Shown here: positions 20,969 to 29,855 of the stretch, one piece after another
Numbering within the stretch: the stretch's first letter is position 1
How the letters are laid out: every line of letters begins with the position of its first letter
Source: Picochlorum sp. 'celeri'
Taxonomy: Eukaryota; Chlorophyta; Trebouxiophyceae
DNA length: 64,000 nucleotides
Direction: 5' to 3'
Assembly: GCA_010909725.1 (NCBI GenBank)
Contig: JAACMV010000004.1
Location: 496,001 to 560,000, forward strand
Translations under genes and position numbers: made by a program
Notes under the pieces: generated by a model
What the model was told of the DNA's origin: nothing
Database searches by the model: none
Seen by the model: only the letters and a program-made list of their open reading frames with translations

Positions 20969-22144
20969 TTAGTTGCATGGATCTGTGTCTTCAAGCCACT
21001 CAATCAACAGACTTTTATTGGCATCACTGATCCTTGTGGCAATATTATATTGTGTTGACGAAGCGGATTGGATGGCAATAACACGTCTGTAATTGCTGGA
21101 TGACGTGTAGAGGTAAATCGGACTTCCACTCTGACCACCAGTGGTATCTACTCTGTGATACAGGACTCGACTATCGTCTGGTGTGATGGACACTTCCCCA
21201 CTTGCCCGCCATTGCCCACGCCTGATCTTGCCACCTACATCTGCAGGATATCCTGCAGTGTTCACAGTAGTTCCAGCGGCTGGATTGTCTATCACAAGTG
21301 GCATATACGTCTTTGCACTGGGAGCCATTTGAGGGCTGAAGAACAAAGCGCCGTAATCATATTCTGGACAGACAGAGTTCCCAGCCTCCATACATTCTGT
21401 ATTCTTTGTGTTGGTAGATATTCTGCAGGAGGAAAGCTGCTGGAATATTTTATTCTCTGTTTGCCCTGGGAAAATTTTAGCATCCTTTGAAAATCCTTTC
21501 TCACCATCAAAAACGCAATGTCCACTTGTGAGTGCCATGTGAGGGGCTACAATAAATGCTGTGCATCTAGAACTGTCTGTGCCACTCTTAAAACTCATGA
21601 ATGAAACCACATTGAACGGAAAGTTTTGCGTATTGGAGACTTCTACTCGATCATCTGGTGGAAAGACAGTACGAGAATTCCCAGATCCTGTTGAGTTTCC
21701 AAACATGGTGACATTGGGCAAGATGTCACTTTCGGAAATTCCTTGGTCTGGAGAATCATCGTTCTCCAGCAGGACTGCAATACCGCCGTCCCAAACTGGA
21801 TCCAGAGGAATATCTTGCGCCATTTCTGCCATCAATTTCTCCTGTTCTTCTGGTGAGACCAAAGGAAAATCATATTCCTCTTCTTCCCATCTTGCAGATC
21901 TCGCAAGCAGATTCTCTGCCTCCTCCTTGTCCAGAACCTTTTGATACGGCCGTTCAAGCTTGATGCACACAGAATTATTTCCCATCTCGTACTCTTCCCA
22001 CAAGTGTAAAGAGTCATCAATTACCTGGAGAACCTCGTATGAGGGAGTCATCAGCCGCAGGCGAGACTCTTGGCACGAGGGGAACACTCCTGCCTGTGCC
22101 CAGGAGCAGAGGTGAAGAATCGTCAGAATAAGCAAGAATTGCAT
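20969..22144 (-). CDS. Secreted V8-like trypsin-fold serine protease
   Basis: A 391-residue secreted protein. ATG 22144 starts a clean signal peptide (MQFLLILTILHLCSWAQAG); the upstream in-frame region is polar. An acidic pro-region of about 170 residues follows, rich in Glu with an N-glycosylation site. The chymotrypsin-fold triad is visible: His in CTAFIVAPHMALTSGHCVF, Asp in the PEYDYGALFF segment, and Ser in DTTGGQSGSPIYLY. The GxSGSP form and the TSGHC motif resemble bacterial glutamyl endopeptidases (S1B) more than animal trypsins. Extra Cys suggest disulfides. Cleavage preference unknown. It could be a secreted nutrient-scavenging or vacuolar protease. Confidence 0.85.
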   Translation of the reverse strand: MQFLLILTILHLCSWAQAGVFPSCQESRLRLMTPSYEVLQVIDDSLHLWEEYEMGNNSVCIKLERPYQKVLDKEEAENLLARSARWEEEEYDFPLVSPEEQEKLMAEMAQDIPLDPVWDGGIAVLLENDDSPDQGISESDILPNVTMFGNSTGSGNSRTVFPPDDRVEVSNTQNFPFNVVSFMSFKSGTDSSRCTAFIVAPHMALTSGHCVFDGEKGFSKDAKIFPGQTENKIFQQLSSCRISTNTKNTECMEAGNSVCPEYDYGALFFSPQMAPSAKTYMPLVIDNPAAGTTVNTAGYPADVGGKIRRGQWRASGEVSITPDDSRVLYHRVDTTGGQSGSPIYLYTSSSNYRRVIAIQSASSTQYNIATRISDANKSLLIEWLEDTDPCN

Positions 22145-22935
22145 GTCGCGCGGATACTCTTTGTTTCTCAGGTTCCACTTGTTGTGAAATATTTGGTTTG
22201 AATAATATTTATCAGTGGGAAACAATGTTCTACGATCATCTATACATGCTGGTCAACGGCATCCTCGTCAGCTTTGACTTTTTCCTTTCCTTTTTTTGAG
22301 AAAGTTGAGAGAGGTCAACGGCGTTTGCTCTGCCAATGACAAGGTATCCGCATCCAAATTCATAGATATGTAATATCACGGCGAATTAATTCAGCAATCA
22401 TGACCGTCGTGGGTCAATCGACCAATCGCAATGTCCTTGCTCTGCTTGCAAGACTGTGAAATCACTGCCACAGTCCACCCAGGGGGAGTCATCTTGTAGT
22501 CTGACAGCACAGATACGTTGCAACAAATAATACATTTCACCCGCTACACTGATATAATACAGCAAATATAAACACGGTTATTGATTTCAGAGATCTGTCT
22601 CCACTGTATGTACCCAAACACATTGCCAGCCCCACATGGGTGCCCATCAAAAGCACTCTCCCAAGCTATACATGGCATATAAAATGCCTTCAACAGCAGA
22701 GTTCTGTTCCCTATGCTATGAAGTAGCTCCTCATAGCTATATCTGTATCAGAAGAATTGCAGTCCAACAATGCAATATTGCATCCATTAATGGAAATAAT
22801 CCCAAAAAAGATGAAAAAAAAAAGAGTAAAAGTTCAGTACATCATCACGTGGCTCTGATGACTCTTTCAAATCCCCCATCCACCCCAGAAATTTTAATAT
22901 CTCATCGATACATACTCATAATGGTTCTGTGATGT
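22145..22935. other. Long intergenic region between divergent genes
   Basis: 791 bases shared by the V8-like protease (leftwards) and NAD(P)HX dehydratase (rightwards). It contains two exact copies of GGTCAACGGC (22251-22260 and 22313-22322), a polypyrimidine tract, a Lys-codon-like A-rich run near 22805, and the palindrome pair at 22770-22794. An open stretch at 22636-22932 has no protein-like composition. Confidence 0.55.
22770..22794. repeat. Two abutting perfect palindromes (14 and 12 bp)
   Basis: ATGCAATATTGCAT at 22770-22783 shares its last T with TCCATTAATGGA at 22783-22794. They lie about 140-165 bp before the NAXD start. Confidence 0.8.
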
Positions 22936-24069
22936 ATGGGTTTCCTATCGACGAGAGGATTTTGTGACATGATACGCCAATCGTGCTGTATTCGCGTATT
23001 CAAGGAATTCTCGGCACATCAAAGTAAACATTTGCCATATATAGATACCACAAGGTCGTTACAAGGTACTATAGCCCCGGTAAAGTATAGGAAGGGATTT
23101 CGACATTGTTGTTCCATGCAACGAGAGAATACGCACGTCTCAGCGACGGATGTCGCTGCTATGATACCTTCTCTCACTCCAGATAAATACAAGGGCCAGT
23201 CTGGTAAAATCGCTGTTGTGGGAGGGTGTCAAGAGTACACTGGAGCTCCATTCTTCGCTGCATTTTCAGCTTTGAAACTTGGTGCTGACTTGTCACATGT
23301 CTTTTGTGCGCAAGGGGCGGCATCTGTGATCAAAGGATACTCTCCCGAGTTGATTGTTCATCCTTATTTGAAGGAACGTTCAGATATTGATGCTGATTCG
23401 CGTTCTTCGGAAGAGATCAAGGCGCAAATTCTTGATAAAGTTGGGGCCTGGGCCTCCAAGTTTGGGTGCATTGTGGTTGGACCTGGTTTGGGACGGGACG
23501 AATTCATCATGGCGTGTGTCAAAGAAATGATGCTACTATTTCGTTCATTAGATGTTCCTCTCGTGATTGATGCGGATGGGTTATGGATCGTAAACCAGGA
23601 TCCATCCATTGTCAAGGGGTGTGAGAGAGTTGTGTTGACTCCCAATGTTGTTGAATTTCAACGATTGGCCAACGCATTAGGCTTGGATAGTAAGGATCCT
23701 CAGTGCGCAGAAAACATGTCTAAAGTACTTCAAGGGCCAATCATAGTTCGGAAAGGGAGAGAGGATGTCATTATAGGTGCACATGCAGACATGGTGGGTA
23801 TCTGTCAGGAGGAAGGGTCACCACGCAGGGCTGGTGGGCAGGGTGACGTGCTTGCCGGGTCGATCGCAACTTTTATCGCATGGAACACGTCAACGGAGAA
23901 ACGCGATACCAATATATCGAAAATCCTGTTCGATGCGTGTGGGTCCGCATGCTTTATTGTCCGTAGAGCAGCATGCAGGGCCTTTGCACATCGGGGCCGA
24001 GCCATGGGGGCAACAGATCTGATGCATCAGCTCGGCCCTCTTGCTGACGATTTGAAGAAAGAGTGCTGA
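22936..24069 (+). CDS. NAXD: ATP/ADP-dependent NAD(P)H-hydrate dehydratase
   Basis: Repairs hydrated NADH/NADPH by ATP-driven dehydration (CARKD/NNRD family, ribokinase fold). Of 377 residues the first 60-80 are a basic leader consistent with organelle import. The enzyme core then shows KYKGQSGKIAVVGGCQEYTGAPFFAA, VVGPGLGRDE, the DADGLW segment, LTPNVVEF and the active-site motif RRAGGQGDVLAGSIATF at about 295-311, where Asp is the catalytic base. Length and motif order fit the plant and animal enzymes. The epimerase partner (NAXE) is not fused here, unlike in bacterial Nnr. Internal Met near residue 61 could give a cytosolic form. Confidence 0.92.
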   Translation: MGFLSTRGFCDMIRQSCCIRVFKEFSAHQSKHLPYIDTTRSLQGTIAPVKYRKGFRHCCSMQRENTHVSATDVAAMIPSLTPDKYKGQSGKIAVVGGCQEYTGAPFFAAFSALKLGADLSHVFCAQGAASVIKGYSPELIVHPYLKERSDIDADSRSSEEIKAQILDKVGAWASKFGCIVVGPGLGRDEFIMACVKEMMLLFRSLDVPLVIDADGLWIVNQDPSIVKGCERVVLTPNVVEFQRLANALGLDSKDPQCAENMSKVLQGPIIVRKGREDVIIGAHADMVGICQEEGSPRRAGGQGDVLAGSIATFIAWNTSTEKRDTNISKILFDACGSACFIVRRAACRAFAHRGRAMGATDLMHQLGPLADDLKKEC

Positions 24070-24179
24070 ATTACACCAATTTATCCATATTTATTAATAC
24101 TACTGTACTATAATACTACTACTAGTCCGTGTTCATTCTCTGACCCTGTATTCATTCATTCATGTTTGCATTGATTCAT

Positions 24180-25220
24180 TCATTCATGTAGAATACGCTT
24201 CTTGAGCTCTGCTCTCCGTTTCAACCCAGCTAGCTGATGAGACACCCCACTGCCGGTGGAGGATGTGCCGGTGGCCGATGTGCCAGTCGCACCATCGTCA
24301 TTGGCGTCTTCTTCCCCTTCTTTTTCAAAAGGACGAGACCGAGCCGTAGCATACTGCTGCTCCCCTAGATCACTCTGGCTTGCAGGCATTGTAGGAGAAA
24401 AGATTCGTTGAAAGCTCTGTATCTGCGATGACGATTTCCCAGCCATACGATGCAACGCTTCATCATGATGTCTCTTCCCTTCCGAATACGCATGCGATAT
24501 CTGAGAAAACAGTCCATCCTCTGATGCCATCTTCTTTTTCCTCTCCTCCTCCTCTCTCCTCTTCCGCACCGCTGCTCTCTGCTTCAACTGACTCATCTGC
24601 TCCTTCCACGCACCAGCAGGAGGAGGAGGTCGACTCCGCCCATACCCTCCACCCTGCATATGCTTCTTCCGACGATGATAGTTGAAACTCCAGAAGAAAT
24701 CATGGAAATTCCACCCATTCTGACCCTCCTTACTCCCCATCACATGCCCATGCCTCCTCCCCATCAGCATCTCATACGCCTCTTGAATCTTCATAAACCT
24801 CTTTTCCACCACCGTCTTCTTCGAGGAAGAATTCTCCTCCTGTGGCACGTGATGCCGATCAGGATGATGCTCCAACACCAAACGCCTATGAGCCTTTTTA
24901 ATCTCCTTTTCACTCGCTGCCGGACTCACCCCAAGAACATCCCAAGGATCCATACTGCTATTATTAAATCGGTCTATACGCGAGGCTGTATCATCCTGGC
25001 CTGATGACGATGCACAGGCCACACATGGTCCTCGCGCCTGCTGGTTCACCCATGTGGGTAGACTTTCCGACCTCCATCCCTCCATCCCGTAACCATAATT
25101 TCTATTCATTGAACTGAAATATAATCTATTCTGCCGCCCCATATCCTGTCTTCTTCCTTGTGTGTGATTTGAGACGTGTCGTAGAGTACCCTGAGGGGTA
25201 CTACGGAGCTGAACAACCAT
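24180..25220 (-). CDS. J-domain co-chaperone
   Basis: A 346-residue protein with a J domain at about residues 89-155 (DPWDVLGVSPAASEKEIKKAH to KIQEAYEMLMG) including the HPD motif that stimulates Hsp70 ATPase. The N-terminal 85 residues are basic and Ser/Gln-rich, perhaps an organelle leader. After the J domain comes a His/Gly/Pro-rich linker, a Lys/Arg/Glu coiled coil, and Ser/Thr/Gly repeats near the end. No zinc-finger or CTD of type I/II DnaJ is present, so it is a type III protein with unknown client. It is head-to-head with another J protein gene at 25547. Confidence 0.85.
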   Translation of the reverse strand: MVVQLRSTPQGTLRHVSNHTQGRRQDMGRQNRLYFSSMNRNYGYGMEGWRSESLPTWVNQQARGPCVACASSSGQDDTASRIDRFNNSSMDPWDVLGVSPAASEKEIKKAHRRLVLEHHPDRHHVPQEENSSSKKTVVEKRFMKIQEAYEMLMGRRHGHVMGSKEGQNGWNFHDFFWSFNYHRRKKHMQGGGYGRSRPPPPAGAWKEQMSQLKQRAAVRKRREEEERKKKMASEDGLFSQISHAYSEGKRHHDEALHRMAGKSSSQIQSFQRIFSPTMPASQSDLGEQQYATARSRPFEKEGEEDANDDGATGTSATGTSSTGSGVSHQLAGLKRRAELKKRILHE

Positions 25221-25546
25221 CGTATTCTTCTGGAAGTATTATTATTCCTACTACTATAGATGAAACTATTCTTTATTTGAATTACATGGATGTTTGTATG
25301 GCGAGGGATGTGTGAACAAGACAATGAAAAATACATGTATTCAAGATGATGCTCGGGGAGTCCTTAATATGACTATTTAAAAACACACAAAAATGGACGT
25401 GTCTTTGATTGATTTTTGTTTCCTCCTCCCTACCGGTACGTATTATTATTTGTATAAGATACTGATCTGATGATGGGTTTATGTAATCTATATCTAGATG
25501 ATAGAACAATAATAGACTCGCAGCCGAAGCATCATCTCCAGCACGT
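25221..25546. other. Shared promoter of two J-protein genes
   Basis: 326 bases, AT-rich, with runs of TATTATT and an 8-base palindrome TACCGGTA at 25431-25438. No gene seen. Confidence 0.5.
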
Positions 25547-26522
25547 ATGGACGCTGGACAGGACCACAGCAATAATAATAACAAGAGGGAGAATTCTTCT
25601 TCTCTTGACAGGGAGAATTCCCAAGGGTCGCTCCGTCCCGCTGAAGAGAAATCTACTACAGGAAGGGAGAAGCAGAAGCAGATTCTGGAGGGGGATGCAA
25701 CGAAAAGAAGAACCGATTCGAGCATGGATGTGAGACGCATGAGTGCCCAAGAGGCTGTGGAGAGAATTCTCCAAGCATACAAGGACAAGGATTATTTCAG
25801 GTACGCATCATAGTATATGATGTTATCACCACATAACTACAAAAATAAGTATATAATACAACATGAAATGCAGAATGTTGGGGTTGGAGTACCCAGACGT
25901 GGATGCCTTGGGAAGGCCTGTGTGGCATGTGACACCGAGTGAGGTGTCGCGAGCATACAGAAGGCTGTCTATACTTGTTCACCCGGATAGGAATCCAGGA
26001 GAGGATGCTAGAGAGGCTTTTGAAGCACTGAATGAATCGCATAAGAAATTGAAGGATCCTGAGCAGATTGATACGATACTGAAAGATAATGTGGGAAGAG
26101 CTCTGCAGAAGAGAGACAATGCCTTGGCCAGTGGGACGCTGCAGGAGAGGGTGGAGCGAATGTCCAAGCAGCAGGAAGAGGAGCAAAAGCTTCGTCAAGA
26201 AGAATATGTGTCTTTGAATGATGAGATATTGGAGCAGATGAGGGAGCGACAGGCGCGGCATGCACTGAAAAAGAAGCGGGCAGAGGAGCGGCAGCATCAT
26301 CATAGGTACAGAGAGAGTCACCATCATCATCAGGATGATGAAGACACCAAGAACATGACGGAAGAGAGCGTAGAACAGATGAATACCAACAATAATGTCT
26401 CTGAAGAAAAAGAAGTCGAAGAAGAAGAAGCCAGAAGGCGACGACGGAAGACCATGGCTCGGCGACAGAAGAAGAGGGAACAAAAACAAGAGATGACTCC
26501 AGATGACTTGCACAAGGGGTAG
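25547..26522 (+). CDS. DNAJC8: DNAJC8-like J-domain splicing factor
   Basis: Two exons, 25547-25800 and 25874-26522, joined within an Arg codon across a 73-bp intron (donor TTCAG|GTACGC, acceptor AATGCAG); the product is 300 residues. The J domain starts at the junction (YFRMLGLEYPDVDALG) and includes RLSILVHPDRNPGEDAREAFEALNES with HPD, the pattern of DNAJC8/SPF31 proteins, which associate with the spliceosome. The rest is a very long charged helix (Glu/Arg/Gln), then His-rich and Lys/Arg-rich nuclear-type tail (RRRRRKTMARRQKKREQK), as in the family. Confidence 0.85.
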
Positions 26523-26629
26523 CCATTCAACCCAGAATCATTCGTATCCCCAATATTATAACTAAAAAATACTTTGTTATGTAATTGAACGAATGATATA
26601 GAATCTGTAGATAGACGAGAGTGAGAAGT

Positions 26630-27355
26630 ATGGTTGCCACAGAGACGACCCATCGGATCATCGCCAACGTGTTTGGAGCCACTGGGGCTGTAGGCAAAGC
26701 TGTAGTACACCATCTGCTTCATACTTCATATGAGAATGTTGACATTACTGTTCGAACCATTGGTAGACGTCCCCTTGACAAGGAAGACCTGAAACCGTTT
26801 GAAGAGTCAGGCAAGCTGGAACAGATTGTCATCGACATGGATGGCATGGAACAGGATACGACTCTGCTCAACAGGATGACGAACGATGCAGATACCATGA
26901 CGTTTTGTTGTCTTGGAACGACTCGATCGGCTGCGGGATCTGCTGATCAATTCCGTCGAGTGGATCTGACATATGTAGAGTCTGCAGCAAAGGTGGCAAA
27001 GCAGAGTGGGTCTCGGGTATTTGGATTAGTGTCTGCACAAGGAGCTCGGGCATCGATCATGTCTTCAGATATGAAACTATTTCATGGGTTATTGTATATG
27101 AAGACAAAAGGAATGGCCGAAGAGCGAGTGAAGGATCAAGGGTTTGAGTACACCCTCATCATGAGGCCTGGTTTGATTGATCGAAAGGAGGATGCCCGCG
27201 GGGGTGAAAAGTTTGCGAAACGAATCATGTCGCATGTGTCTACCGATACGATTGCTTCTGTGATGGCTCGAAAGGCAATTGATGCCATCACAGAGAGTAC
27301 ACGTGGTGTAGAGGTACTCGAGATGAAGGATATTCTTACAGCAGCTCATAGCTAG
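26630..27355 (+). CDS. TIP30/HTATIP2-like NAD(P)-binding reductase
   Basis: A 241-residue atypical short-chain dehydrogenase. Rossmann motif NVFGATGAVGKAVV at about 12-25, then IGRRPL at the second strand end (NADP-type Arg), MTFCCLGTTRSAAGSADQFRRVD, a VSAQGA segment replacing the usual Ser, and YMKTKG at about 153, the YxxxK catalytic pair. The LGTTR-x-x-AG and FRRVD pattern is that of HTATIP2/TIP30 proteins. Substrate unknown. ATG 26630 is the first true ATG. Convergent with the YCII gene, with 11 bp between the stops. Confidence 0.85.
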   Translation: MVATETTHRIIANVFGATGAVGKAVVHHLLHTSYENVDITVRTIGRRPLDKEDLKPFEESGKLEQIVIDMDGMEQDTTLLNRMTNDADTMTFCCLGTTRSAAGSADQFRRVDLTYVESAAKVAKQSGSRVFGLVSAQGARASIMSSDMKLFHGLLYMKTKGMAEERVKDQGFEYTLIMRPGLIDRKEDARGGEKFAKRIMSHVSTDTIASVMARKAIDAITESTRGVEVLEMKDILTAAHS

Positions 27356-27366
27356 GTTTGACATCC

Positions 27367-27908
27367 TCACGCAATCGATGATGTTGCGACCACCATGTAT
27401 GGACGAATATCATACTTTGGAACTAATCCATGTTGAACGTATGGATCCTGCTTGACAAACTCTTCCACATCCTCTTTGGACATGTTTTTGAAAATGAAGA
27501 CTGCCCCATCCACTGGGTCTGCCAGGGCCCCTGCCATGACAAGCTTGTTCTCATCAGCCATGGTCTTTGCTCCCTGAAGATGTTCCTCTCTATATGGACC
27601 TCGTTTCTCTAGAATGTCTGGAACATACGTGTACTGTAATAACAGGTATGAAGGAGGGTCTCCTGCTGCTGCTGCTGTTGCCTGTGAAATTTCACACATG
27701 TCACGTGAGGGCTACAGAAACAGATCAGTATAGGATGTGATCACTCACGTACCATGAGTCTATTGCGATGGGTACCAAATCGAAAGCACGGCAAGACCAC
27801 GGATTGTGTGTTGCTCGGTTGTAGAAAGCACGAAGAAGAAAGGGACGTGTGTCGTGCTGCTTGTTTGCTAATCAAGGGTACAAGTCGTGTCAGATGGATT
27901 GAATTCAT
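27367..27908 (-). CDS. YCII-domain protein with organelle-type leader
   Basis: Two exons, 27908-27753 and 27681-27367, joined in phase 0 across a 71-bp intron (donor ATG|GTACGTGAG, acceptor TTTCACAG), giving 156 residues. Exon 1 encodes a basic Ser-rich leader (RLVPLISKQAARHTSLSSS) of mitochondrial or plastid style. Exon 2 is a complete YCII domain: YLLLQYTYVPDILEKRGPYREEHL, KLVMAGALADPVDGAVFIF, VEEFVKQDPYVQHGLV. YciI-like proteins are small ferredoxin-like-fold proteins with a conserved His/Asp pair; the reaction is unknown for most. Confidence 0.85.
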
Positions 27909-28268
27909 CCTATAATTTATCAATTGGATAGAGATTTGATTTTAATACCTCAATACCATGCGAGTTGTTCGGATCAAGAGTGCTTGGGTGCACCCACGTG
28001 GGTCCCGGTGTCCGTGATTCGTACAATAAAAAAGCATCTGCACGTCTCCCTCATAGATGACACCCTGCGCCAATGATCAATGGCGATAAAGGAAAATTAT
28101 TATTATTCAACAAAGTATGATTTGTTGCGATTCTCAACAGAGCCTGAGACTGCAATAGAATTGAAACATGTGAGTTCTGTGATCTGCCAATTTCTGAGAA
28201 GAACAGGAAAGAGCGCTGCTGGATATACATACATACATATTTCAGTAGATCGGTAGATACTATGCATC
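27909..28268. other. Shared promoter of YCII and tafazzin genes
   Basis: 360 bases between divergent starts. Apart from the palindrome pair at 27985-28003 there are (ATAC)n-like repeats near 28231 and no gene. Confidence 0.55.
27985..28003. repeat. Overlapping perfect 12-bp palindromes with G-box
   Basis: TGGGTGCACCCA at 27985-27996 overlaps ACCCACGTGGGT at 27992-28003. The second centres on CACGTG. They lie 77 bp upstream of the YCII start and 266 bp upstream of tafazzin. Confidence 0.8.
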
Positions 28269-29057
28269 ATGGATGCAGTGTTTGAGCATGATGAATTGTC
28301 GAAAGAATACCTGGAAGCGCCTTGGGGGGAGTGGGGAAGATCACTGACACTGGGTCTTGTGTCAATGGTGGGGAAATTTGTGCTTCATGTGATGAATCGG
28401 TCCGAGTTTGATAGAGTAGATGTGTTGAAGGATGCGGTGATGGAGCGAGAGAGGGATTTGGGGCTGATTACTGTGTCAAATCACACAAGTACATTGGATG
28501 ATCCCATGCTGTTCTCTGCCATGTTTCCCCTTTCATTTTTCTTCTCAGAGCATTATCATAGGCGTGTTCGGTGGTCTATCTGCGCGAGGGAAGTCTGTTA
28601 TTCAAATACACTGTTTGGTCAGTTTTTTAAGAGTGGGAAAACGCTGCCGATAGAGAGGGGTGCTGGGCTGCATCAGCCTGTCATGCAGGTGGTTGCCAAG
28701 AGCGTGTCTCGTGGTGATTGGGTTCATGTGTTTCCAGAGGGGAAAGTGCATTATAATGAGAGATTGGGTCCGCTGAAATGGGGGGTGGGGAAGCTATTTT
28801 GTGACTCGTTTTTGTTGTCTGGTAGGATGCCCATGGTGGTGCCATTCTATCATGTTGGGATGAGCAAGGTGCTGCCAAAAGGGTCTGTTGTTCCGCGGGT
28901 GGGTCGTCATGTGAAAGTTCGAGTTGGGGATCCTATAGATCTATCAGATGTGGTGGATTTGTGTAAGAGTTCGACGAGAGAGGGCCAAGAGTGCGCGTGG
29001 AAGGAAATCACACATCGAATAGGCTCGTCCCTCAAGGATTTGGAGAATTCAGATTAG
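28269..29057 (+). CDS. TAZ: Tafazzin-like phospholipid acyltransferase
   Basis: A 262-residue PlsC-family protein. Tafazzins remodel cardiolipin or make N-acyl-PE in mitochondrial or other membranes. Motif I is VSNHTSTLDDP at about 70-80, with the tafazzin-specific DDP after NHxSxxD; motif III is VFPEGKVHYNERLGPLKWGVGKLF at about 154-177, where FPEG and the WGxGKL segment are typical. A hydrophobic N-terminal stretch (about 30-45) serves as membrane association. Length matches the family. TGTAA at 29116-29120 follows the stop by 58 bases. Confidence 0.9.
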   Translation: MDAVFEHDELSKEYLEAPWGEWGRSLTLGLVSMVGKFVLHVMNRSEFDRVDVLKDAVMERERDLGLITVSNHTSTLDDPMLFSAMFPLSFFFSEHYHRRVRWSICAREVCYSNTLFGQFFKSGKTLPIERGAGLHQPVMQVVAKSVSRGDWVHVFPEGKVHYNERLGPLKWGVGKLFCDSFLLSGRMPMVVPFYHVGMSKVLPKGSVVPRVGRHVKVRVGDPIDLSDVVDLCKSSTREGQECAWKEITHRIGSSLKDLENSD

Positions 29058-29115
29058 TCAGGTTTTGATACTCACATGTATGTATTATGATTCTTTCTTT
29101 TGGTATTGTTATTGT

Positions 29116-29120
29116 TGTAA
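29116..29120 (+). terminator. TGTAA poly(A) signal of tafazzin
   Basis: 58 bases after the tafazzin stop. Motif and position only. Confidence 0.5.
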
Positions 29121-29156
29121 TAGTAGAGGTGTCATGATATGTCTTGAGAGGAGAAG

Positions 29157-29318
29157 ATGAGTGCGGAAGACGATTGGAAGGGGCACCAGGAGGTGGTGCT
29201 GAGATTTGGTGGCCTGTGTGGTGGCGGAAAGAGAGATTTTCCAAAGATACTATTCGGTAAAGGATCGGGAAACATTCGCGATCCACGGCTCTACATCAAG
29301 AAATTGTACGATCAGTAA
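29157..29318 (+). CDS. Possible 53-residue ORF
   Basis: An ATG-to-TAA frame encoding a small basic protein that begins MSAEDDWKGHQEVV and carries FGGLCGGGKRDFPK. No homolog recognised. Composition looks protein-like (few rare residues, a Gly-rich turn), but a frame of this length is expected by chance and it lies in the tafazzin 3' region, so it may be untranslated. Confidence 0.2.
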   Translation: MSAEDDWKGHQEVVLRFGGLCGGGKRDFPKILFGKGSGNIRDPRLYIKKLYDQ

Positions 29319-29855
29319 ATGACACCATATTGTTTCATTTGCACACATGTTGTTCTCATCTACGATGAACTTTTTTCCTAGACTCTTGGAGGAAATCGTA
29401 TCCAAGATTTTATACCTTGTGACGAATAATCGTGAAGCCACTAAATACCACAAAATCCGAAAGCGCGCCTATACTGAGGACAGCGCCAGCCCATCATTTA
29501 GGCGCGCTTTATAATTCGTGGGTTTTAATGAGAGTTGGATAGGCGCCCCGGAGCAGGCTGATAATGACAGCCTGAGATGTATCTGGGCTGGTTAATCAAA
29601 AATATATTGTTCATGTATCTTATGGACGCAATATTTATCATTATATAACAAATACGTCATACGAAAGGGCGCAAGGATATAGAAATCACCGGCATGAGCA
29701 ACAACGAGTTCGGTATGCGGAACGTCAGACATGGTCACCGTCCAAGCTCGACTGCTCTTTTATAGATAGGATCTTCTGCCTATTTGAAGGGTATTTTTTA
29801 CTTACATATACGCAATTTATTCACTTAGAGGACGGAAGGAGCTACTGAGCGTGAC
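29319..29855. other. Promoter region of the CCA1-like gene
   Basis: 537 bases without a gene. It holds the 12-bp inverted repeat at 29460-29510 and a GC-richer island amid AT-rich DNA. No exact evening element was seen here. Confidence 0.5.
29460..29510. repeat. Perfect 12-bp inverted repeat, GCGCGC core
   Basis: AAAGCGCGCCTA at 29460-29471 and TAGGCGCGCTTT at 29499-29510, separated by 27 bases. Each arm holds a GCGCGC core next to an A/T run, reminiscent of E2F-type sites. It is 346-396 bp upstream of the clock-type MYB start. Confidence 0.8.

Noticed and set aside
22636..22932. 98-codon open frame before NAXD
   Set aside because: Low-complexity Lys run, no homology, spans the palindromes and likely 5' UTR.
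26630..27355. Classical short-chain dehydrogenase of known pathway
   Set aside because: The Ser of the SYK triad is not in a standard place; the LGTTR pattern fits TIP30 better.
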